From Apostichopus leukothele (Eukaryota > Echinodermata > Holothuroidea > Aspidochirotida > Stichopodidae): a stretch of DNA of 22,572 nucleotides. A program made the position numbers and the translations under genes. Below the pieces are notes generated by a model. The model did no database searches and was not told where the DNA came from. It saw nothing but the letters and a program-made list of their open reading frames with translations. Positions 16,910 through 22,572 of the stretch are shown here, piece by piece. The stretch's first letter is position 1. Each line of letters begins with the position of its first letter. The DNA is taken from contig JAAAKB020066952.1 of the NCBI GenBank assembly GCA_010014835.2, positions 1 through 22,572 on the forward strand. Reading direction: 5' to 3'.

Positions 16910-18285
16910 TTTAAAATGAATTTGTGTTAACCCAGGTACAAAAATTGTGAGTCCTCAGAATGTTGATATTTATTTCTAAAATTCATTTATCAACTTTTAT
17001 AGTTGAGTTATATATTATTAGTTTGTTGTTTTTAACAAATTTAAAGTTTAGAGCACTATTATTTTAACATTCCCATATATGGAAAAAATCAGCGTAAGAC
17101 AAGTCAAACTAGTAAAGATTATTGTGCAGGCCCAGTTTTCTCATCGGATCGGAGTATACTATACATAAATCATTGAATTCAATGATGCCTAACACTCGTA
17201 ACAATATGTGTATCATGATACGTTCAATATGATATTGCCTGCCTAATCGTTGGGAGAAAGGTATCAGTTTTGTTATATTGGGATGATTGTTTGTATTATA
17301 TGCAACACTTGCAAATATTTCTCGCTAGTGATATTTATGAATAATTAAAGTTAGAGTACAGTTAGCCAAAAATAGGTCACTTGGGAAGGTAAGCCCTGTG
17401 AATGTGTGATACTGCCTAACGTTAGGCCCAGCCTAGAGTAGACTAGTACTTACTACTACTAGGCCCAGCCCTACATCATCTTTCGGATGAATTCCTTTAG
17501 GAGTAAATACTCAATTAATTTATTAATTTTATCACATAAGGTACAACTGCAAAATTCAGGGACACTTCAGAGACCTTTCCTAGCATCCAAATGCTCACAT
17601 GTCTGACTTATGAAGATACTAAAGCTCAGTCTAAGTTTTAACACTAGTCTAAGTAACTTACTAGTTAGCAAAACTGGCCTATGCTACCTCAAATTATTGT
17701 CAGATCTATCCGTTCTGAACTGTTCATGCTAGACCTGGATTTGCAGAACCTCACATCATATTATTGTCAGATATCTATCCACAAGGTTAGGTTAAAACAA
17801 AAAAATGTTGTCTTTAGTCATTCTCAAATTAAAGTCTGTATGACCATTTCCACTGCTAACATTCACCTTGCACTTCTGTGATCGCAAACTAACTGCACTG
17901 TAGAGATGTTGAAAGGATTGTCTTCACCTCCTGTAGTGTTTTGAAAGTTGGTCAGATGGGGACGTATTAGTATTTGGTCTTAGCAACAGGAGAGTAAATA
18001 TTACATGATCTAACTTACAAGTTACATAGGCCTGTATTTATTGATTATCATCGCACTGATAATGTTTGAAGTGAGCTACTGTATGAGTTATTAATCACTG
18101 GGTTCACAAAATTGCTGATCTTCCTTTTCATAGTACTGACTACTGATGCTTAAGTTGTAGGGACCGAGTGAGAGTAGATCAATCTAACTCCTAACTCATC
18201 CTATATGACCATACAACAACTTGGCACACTAGAACTATTTAAACAAAATTTATATTCATTTTATATTTCAATTTTGTACTTACAG
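16910..18285. promoter_or_regulatory. Divergent upstream region of MRPL46 and CXXC1
   Basis: MRPL46 starts leftward at 16909 and the first CXXC1 coding exon begins rightward at 18286 after an acceptor, so this 1.4-kb stretch must hold both promoters and a CXXC1 leader exon unless a further upstream start exists. A good donor GGGAAG|GTAAGC at 17388/17389 could end a non-coding first exon. A perfect 14-bp palindrome GCCTAACGTTAGGC lies at 17414-17427. A 20-bp word ATTATTGTCAGAT-CTATCC recurs at 17693 and 17760. No TATA box or CpG cluster is convincing by eye. Confidence 0.4.
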
Positions 18286-18645
18286 TACACAATGTCTTCA
18301 ACATCACCCAGTGCTGCCATAAAGGATCCTAGCAAAGTCAAGAATGGTGTTTCAGATGGAAACTTGTCAGAGAAAAGTTCAGATGTTGACTATGCATCAA
18401 GTACTGGTGTTTCAAATAAATCAGAATTCAACAAGGGCATCTCAAAAGATGGAAGAAAAGCATCCACTCAGGAATCATTATCAGAGACTGATTTTCAAAG
18501 CAGCTTGACGCAAGATACAGACCTGGAGAAAAGTAACACTTCAGATACAGAGATGAGAACATATTCAGAGTCTGATGCAGACGTAACTACGGAGAAATTT
18601 TCAGAATCGGAATCTGACAGAAAGAGCACCAGCCAAGTGTCGTCT
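18286..18645 (+). CDS. CXXC1: CXXC1 first coding exon: Ser/Thr/Asp-rich N-terminus
   Basis: After the acceptor at 18285 the exon reads TAC ACA and then ATG at 18292, with A at -3. It encodes 118 residues opening MSSTSPSAAIKDPSK, rich in Ser, Asp and Lys with SES, SDTE and SESESD clusters (candidate casein-kinase-2 sites) and no globular block. The frame is open upstream of the ATG through the acceptor, so an earlier start on an unseen phase-0 exon cannot be excluded. The donor GTAAGT is strong. Confidence 0.75.
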
Positions 18646-21600
18646 GTAAGTATCTTAAATTATAAACATGAACAGCTTTGCTGGTTATCTGTAAAGGCTG
18701 TACTGTAGATAGAGGCTGGGCAAAATCGGAGAAATAGTCAAATCAAATTAATTTTGCCCTTTGACTGTCATTTTCTTTTAAAACACTGTCTCATTGTTGC
18801 CTTTTATCTTCTGAATTCATGGATTGTATTTATATTGATGTACAGGTATAAGCTTTAGGGTGCATCCTCTCAGATTGTATAATAAAGTTATTTTTGAAAT
18901 GTTGGTTAATACCTTGCACTTGCTATGAGCCAGTGAATATGTATATTAAACACATTTCCAGCTATCACTACAACATACAGTATCTCTATACAGTCTACTG
19001 TTCATACATCTGTTAACAATTTGTTCTCTTTCACTCACAGGATTTACATCAGTAACTAGTAAATAAACTTTGAAATATGAAATAACCACTTCATACATAA
19101 GTTATGGACTTTCCTCTCTAGTCATTTACCATACATATCTACCTGAGCTATTTCCCTCTCTGTTACTCTTTCTTGTGTGTTTCTGCTGTCTCACACTGCA
19201 GCAAGACGAAGGCCACTCAAGAGGGTTTGAAATTTTACCAGAGAGGAGAGCAAAGGTTCAAACTTATGTTAACCTCATCGAAAAGGGCAGAGAAAAGGAC
19301 AAGAAACGAGATGACCGGAGAGACAGCATAACCGGTACAGATGAGGAAGTGATTTACTGCCTCTGTAGGTCATCGGATTGCTCTACATTTATGATGTAAG
19401 TGTCATTTTGTGGCCCTCTCTTTGACCTACATGTGTCTCATTATTTGCTGCATGTCCCCCTTTAACTCTGTAGAGTTTAGTAGCAAAGTCTATTTTTAAG
19501 ATTAGAAAATGTTCTTGTTATCCCAAGAAGTTTGTTTCCATAATCCTAACAGCACCTTTGTTTCATCTACATGTAAATTCACCCTATACACTAATGTTGT
19601 AATGAGGTTCAATCAAGTTTGTAGGATGTTTATTTCATAAATTTTGTCTTTTCATTAACCTCAGATGTCTTGATCAAGTATTTTGGACGGTTTATATCAA
19701 GAATGATAAGTCTTGCTTGCTAACTTGCTTGTCCTAACTTCCTTCTCATTCAAATTGAAACAACTATTTTGTGCATAAGCTGCCTTTTGTTTCAATCATT
19801 AATGAAAACCAGCAGAGTACAGTAAAGGAAAAAACAAAAGAGAAAAAGCTACATCATAAATACTTACTTTGAGTTGTTTAGAGAATGAAAACAGTATGAC
19901 GAGGGTTGTTTTATCACAAGAGCCAACCCAGTTGATTGTAATCATTTCTCAAGAGGACCAGAATTTGACTTGCGAAGGATTGACATTCCAATTTCAATCT
20001 CTATTTTTAGTGCCTGCGACATCTGTGAAGAATGGTACCATGGCTCGTGTGTTGGTGTCGAAGAATCAGAATCCAGTAAAATTAAGCGCTATGCGTGTCC
20101 GCCGTGCATCGGTAAAACCTTTGTCCATAATATTTTAAGAGTGTCCTATTCATGCATCGTAAACTCTCTTTCCTATTTTAATAGAAGCCAAAATAATCTT
20201 TGGTGGAGATCAAAGGACATTGGTTTAGATCAGAAGAGATCAAAATGTGAATATATTTTTAACACAATAATAAGAATGACATAATGTTGAATAAAATAGA
20301 ATTTGCCAGCAACAGTGACTGTTAAATGCTTTACGTCAAGATATACTCATGCCTCTGAAAGGAAAAAGAAGAATCATGAGAAAGCCTGAATTATACCAAA
20401 ATATGTAAAGATCATGTGCTGTTTTAACAGAGGGAAAAACAAATCTCACTTCTTAAATTTTAGTTGAAGAATGTATATTTCGAACATTTCTGAAATTCTT
20501 AATGATAGAGAATGTTTATATTAATATGTAACATAATAGATGATATTCTTCCTTTGTCCAATCATATCCTGGTAAGGAAGAATCTGTAGGGAGATCCATA
20601 CATGTAGGGAGGGGCAAGGGAGGGGCCATTTAGGAACCAAGTGATACAGTATTTGCCACAGGGTCAGCCTTGGCTAAGTTCATCATCTTAATTCATCTTG
20701 TGGAACCGGTTGGTAACAGTGTTTTAAAACTACAGTTTCTATTTTGGACTGCACCACTATATCAATGGATACAGAATATCCTTTACTAAAACTGCAAGCT
20801 GTTGATGCCTTTCTGTCTCTATTTTTCTCTCTCTTTAGAAAGAGATCCAACAAATGTGACTATTTACAAAGATAAGAGGCAAGGTAAAGAACCTCGAAGG
20901 GACAGCAGAGAAGACAAGGAGATGAGAAAGATGATCAAGAAGGAGAAAAAGAAAGAGAAATTAAAGAAAGAGAAACTGAAAAAAATGATTGAGATGAAGT
21001 CAATGCGACGTGATTCATCCAGTGAAGGGGAAAGAGGACTTAGTAAGGTAAGGGGAAAGAGAACTCCATGAGGTGAGGGGAGAGAGAATGTGAGATGGAA
21101 GGGAAAGAGGAATCAGTAAGGTAAGGGAATGGAACTCAGTAAGATAAGGGAACTCAGTAAAGTAAGGGAAGGGAACTCAATAAGGGAGAAGGAACTCAGT
21201 AAAGTAAGGGAGAGGGAACTCAGTAAAGTTAGGGAGAGGGAACTCGGTAAGGTAAGGGAAGAGGGAACTCAATAAGTTAAAGGAAAAGAGAATAAAGGAA
21301 AGGTTAGGAGACAGAGGTTTTGGTTTTAGGAGAAAGATGATTCAGTTGGTTAAGGTGATAGAGGACTCGGTAAGAGAGAGGAAAAGTAGGACTCAAAAAG
21401 TTAAAACTGACTGACGTTTATATGCTGTCTTGTACTCTGAAAAAGATAAAACACAAGGACTCAGAAAGAACATTTACAGTACAATGTCAACCAGAAGAGA
21501 TTTTCTTTGTTCTACATCGGTTCTGTAAGGCCTTCTTTTTCTTCTCCATCTAGAGAAATATCCGTAGATGTGGGGAATGCGAGGCTTGTCTGAGGAGTGA

Positions 21601-22401
21601 CTGCGGCAAATGTGACTTCTGTTTGGTAGGTAGTGAAGACGGAGAGATTTCGACAGTCACTGAAATATAATTGTTCTTTACTCTAGTTTCGTTTTGTTTA
21701 ATGTTAGTTTAATTTAGTTGAGTTTAACATTTTGGAAGACGAAACTATCTTGTGAAGAGTAGACTGCATAGAAATATTGACAAGTTCAGGGGGAAAAAAG
21801 GAAGACAATTAAAGTTGTTCATGAAAATATGGTTTTAATCTCTTGGTATTTTCTGATGCAACCTAAATACTGATACCATTTTGTGTGATCTATCAATGAT
21901 TCTACAATCACCTCTCTCATCTTCAGGATATGAAGAAGTTTGGTGGACCTGGAAAGATACGGCAGAAGTGCCGTAAGAGACAGTGCTTGAAGTATGGAAA
22001 TGTAAGTTTGACAGGATGGATATTACTGATGTGATTATATTGTAGAAATCTTTATATAGGAGTAAATTTGATAGTTTAGTCTTAAAACATATCAAATTAT
22101 TCCTCAAGATTGTTAGAAGGTTGAAGAATTCTGAATTATTGTTTTCTTAAAAATTCTGAATCAACATAGTTTACAAGCGTAATTTCAATTACCCTTAAAG
22201 AAAGATTAGCTAAAAAAGAGGGGGAAAGGCGGGGGGAATCATGCCATTAACATTTCGAAAGTGGTCTGTTGTCTGTTCTTTCCTGTTAAGGACTTTTCAC
22301 CAAATTCCATAACTTTTTTTTTGCAGAAAACGTTTATGAAGCATACACTGAAGACCACCCCACCAAAACCACCCGTCTCTGAAGCATCAGAAGTTGAACC
22401 T
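18292..22401 (+). CDS. CXXC1: CXXC-type zinc finger protein 1 (CFP1), 5' half; continues past the window
   Basis: Seen: coding exons 18292-18645 (exon begins 18286), 19202-19395, 20011-20111, 20839-21047, 21554-21625, 21927-22001 and 22327-22401, phase-consistent, giving 360 residues before the window ends. The order is Ser/Thr-rich N-terminus (1-118), linker, PHD finger (171-215), Lys-rich segment (217-286), CXXC finger (292-330) and a Pro/Thr-rich segment. Known: CFP1 is the SET1/COMPASS subunit that binds unmethylated CpG through CXXC and H3K4me3 through PHD, directing H3K4 methylation to promoters. The PHD-basic-CXXC order and the KFGGP motif separate it from other CXXC proteins. The SET1-interaction and coiled-coil parts must lie downstream. 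The N-terminus is far longer than the ~27 residues before the human PHD. Confidence 0.93.
19202..20111 (+). CDS. CXXC1: CXXC1 exons encoding the PHD finger (intron 19396-20010)
   Basis: Exon 19202-19395 ends VIYCLCRSSDCSTFM. Exon 20011-20111 continues ACDICEEWYHGSCVGVEESE and RYACPPCI. The eight C4HC3 zinc ligands are C171, C173, C185, C188, H193, C196, C212 and C215. Human CFP1 has IYCICRK and CDNCNEWFHGDC here. The tyrosine before the first cysteine and the tryptophan before the histidine, which form the H3K4me3 cage in CFP1, are both kept. The upstream part (KVQTYVNLIEKGREKDKK) is predicted helical and charged. Confidence 0.92.
20607..20625 (+). other. G-quadruplex motif in a CXXC1 intron
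   Basis: Runs of 3, 4, 3 and 4 G separated by loops of A, CAA and A fit the strict quadruplex pattern. It lies 213 bp upstream of the exon at 20839 on the sense strand. Confidence 0.7.
20839..21047 (+). CDS. CXXC1: CXXC1 exon encoding a Lys/Glu-rich basic segment
   Basis: This 69-codon exon reads ERDPTNVTIYKDKRQ, then a strongly Lys/Glu/Met-rich run (MRKMIKKEKKKEKLKK and onward), then MRRDSSSEGERGLSK. It lies between PHD and CXXC, where human CFP1 also has a basic, Arg-rich linker. It probably forms a long charged helix and may hold a nuclear localisation signal (inference). The purine-rich 3' end of the exon and its donor resemble the minisatellite that follows. Confidence 0.85.
21025..21390 (+). 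repeat. Purine-rich degenerate minisatellite starting at a CXXC1 5' splice site
   Basis: The exon end GAAAGAGGACTTAGTAAG plus donor GTAAGGGGAAAGAG is followed by at least eight imperfect copies of a ~20-25-bp word resembling GGGAGAGGGAACTCAGTAA-AGTAAGG. Examples are CAGTAAGGTAAGGG at ~21114 and CGGTAAGGTAAGGG at ~21245. Almost every base is a purine except the repeated CTC and T of AGTAA. Copies decay toward 21390. The array is on the sense strand, so the pre-mRNA would carry several donor-like sequences after the real one. Confidence 0.75.
21554..22001 (+). CDS. CXXC1: CXXC1 exons encoding the CXXC zinc finger (intron 21626-21926)
   Basis: The exons encode CGECEACLRSDCGKCDFC, then DMKKFGGPGKIRQKC, then RKRQC. 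All eight zinc cysteines are present (292, 295, 298, 303, 306, 309, 325, 330), and the KFGG motif is intact. Human CFP1 reads CGECEACRRTEDCGHCDFC and DMKKFGGPNKIRQKCRLRQC, so the match is almost complete; one residue fewer separates the third and fourth cysteines, a spacing common in the wider CXXC family. CpG binding is therefore expected. Confidence 0.95.
22327..22401 (+). CDS. CXXC1: CXXC1 exon: Pro/Thr-rich segment after the CXXC finger
   Basis: Twenty-five codons, KTFMKHTLKTTPPKPPVSEA and SEVEP, start after a long T-tract acceptor (TTTTTTTTGCAG) and end at a GTAAGT donor. Both ends are phase 0, so the exon could be skipped without a frame change. No domain is recognised. Human CFP1 has a proline-rich linker in the same place. 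Confidence 0.75.
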
Positions 22402-22475
22402 GTAAGTCTTTAGCAAATAATCAGATAGAATTTCAGAATTGTGGTATAACAATCCCTCCACCACCTCCCTTCACT

Positions 22476-22500
22476 CCCCCCCCCCCCCCCCCCCCCCCCC
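22476..22500. repeat. 25-base poly(C) tract
   Basis: An uninterrupted run of 25 C follows a CT-rich stretch and precedes ACAACACAACCACACAC. The complementary strand is a G-run. Homopolymers of this length are often mis-sized in assemblies, so the true length is uncertain. Confidence 0.85.
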
Positions 22501-22572
22501 ACAACACAACCACACACTATATAATCATCATTCTCATCAGTACCTTCCTCACTTTCGCCGCTTGCTTCTTTC

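Larger units (their letters stand above)
18646..22572 (+). other. Inventory of CXXC1 introns longer than 300 bp
   Basis: 18646-19201 and 19396-20010 show nothing recognisable. 20112-20838 holds a G-quadruplex motif at 20607-20625. 21048-21553 holds the purine minisatellite. 21626-21926 is plain. 22002-22326 contains a partial G-rich stretch near 22219-22237. The last 171 bases after 22401 are intron with a long C homopolymer and then a CT/CA-rich stretch. Confidence 0.55.

Noticed and set aside
17414-17427. Perfect 14-bp palindrome GCCTAACGTTAGGC
   Set aside because: It is short enough to arise by chance. It lies in the divergent region but matches no factor site I can name with confidence.
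17693-17781. Two ~20-bp copies of ATTATTGTCAGAT-CTATCC, 67 bp apart
   Set aside because: The similarity does not extend through the full interval, so I do not call it a tandem array.
1-22572. CRISPR array, bacterial operon, rRNA or tRNA genes
   Set aside because: The spliced animal genes, the absence of regularly spaced exact repeats, and no cloverleaf or rRNA-like stretch rule these out by eye.

Overview
The window is nuclear DNA from an animal. It holds parts of three conserved, intron-rich housekeeping genes. All 28 coding exons proposed here have GT/AG boundaries, and the reading phase carries correctly across every junction. The DNA is clearly AT-rich by eye, introns mostly run from about 0.3 to 1.5 kb, and one intron carries a small hAT-type transposon. 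I think a marine invertebrate, perhaps an echinoderm or another invertebrate deuterostome, is likeliest. That is a weak inference: the proteins establish an animal but not a phylum.

Layout. (1) About 1-11661, plus strand: the 3' two-thirds of an RBM5/RBM10-type splicing regulator. Fifteen exons encode 593 residues: half of a RanBP2 zinc finger, RRM2, a Tyr/Gln/Ser-rich stretch, an OCRE domain, a C2H2 zinc finger, a G-patch and the stop codon. The N-terminus and RRM1 lie upstream of the window. (2) 11662-13308: a convergent intergenic/UTR zone. (3) 13309-16909, minus strand: a complete MRPL46 gene, a Nudix-fold protein of the mitochondrial large ribosomal subunit, in six exons and about 289-295 residues. 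(4) 16910-18285: a divergent upstream region shared by MRPL46 and the next gene, probably a bidirectional promoter plus a non-coding first exon. (5) 18292 to the window end, plus strand: the 5' half of CXXC1 (CFP1), with a long Ser-rich N-terminus, a PHD finger, a Lys-rich segment and a CXXC zinc finger. The gene runs out of the window.

The genes do not form a pathway. RBM5/10 acts in alternative splicing, MRPL46 in mitochondrial translation and CXXC1 in H3K4 methylation at CpG islands. Non-genic items include an 828-bp non-autonomous hAT element with an imperfect 8-bp target duplication, a ~70-bp tandem repeat, a 60-bp near-perfect hairpin, intronic G-quadruplex motifs, a 25-C run, and a purine minisatellite that appears to have grown out of a CXXC1 exon end and its 5' splice site. 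I see no CRISPR array, tRNA, rRNA, operon or virus-derived gene, and nothing I would call a new biological system. The most unusual points are the splice-site minisatellite, the altered RRM2 core motif and an exon-like antisense stretch inside an RBM5 intron.
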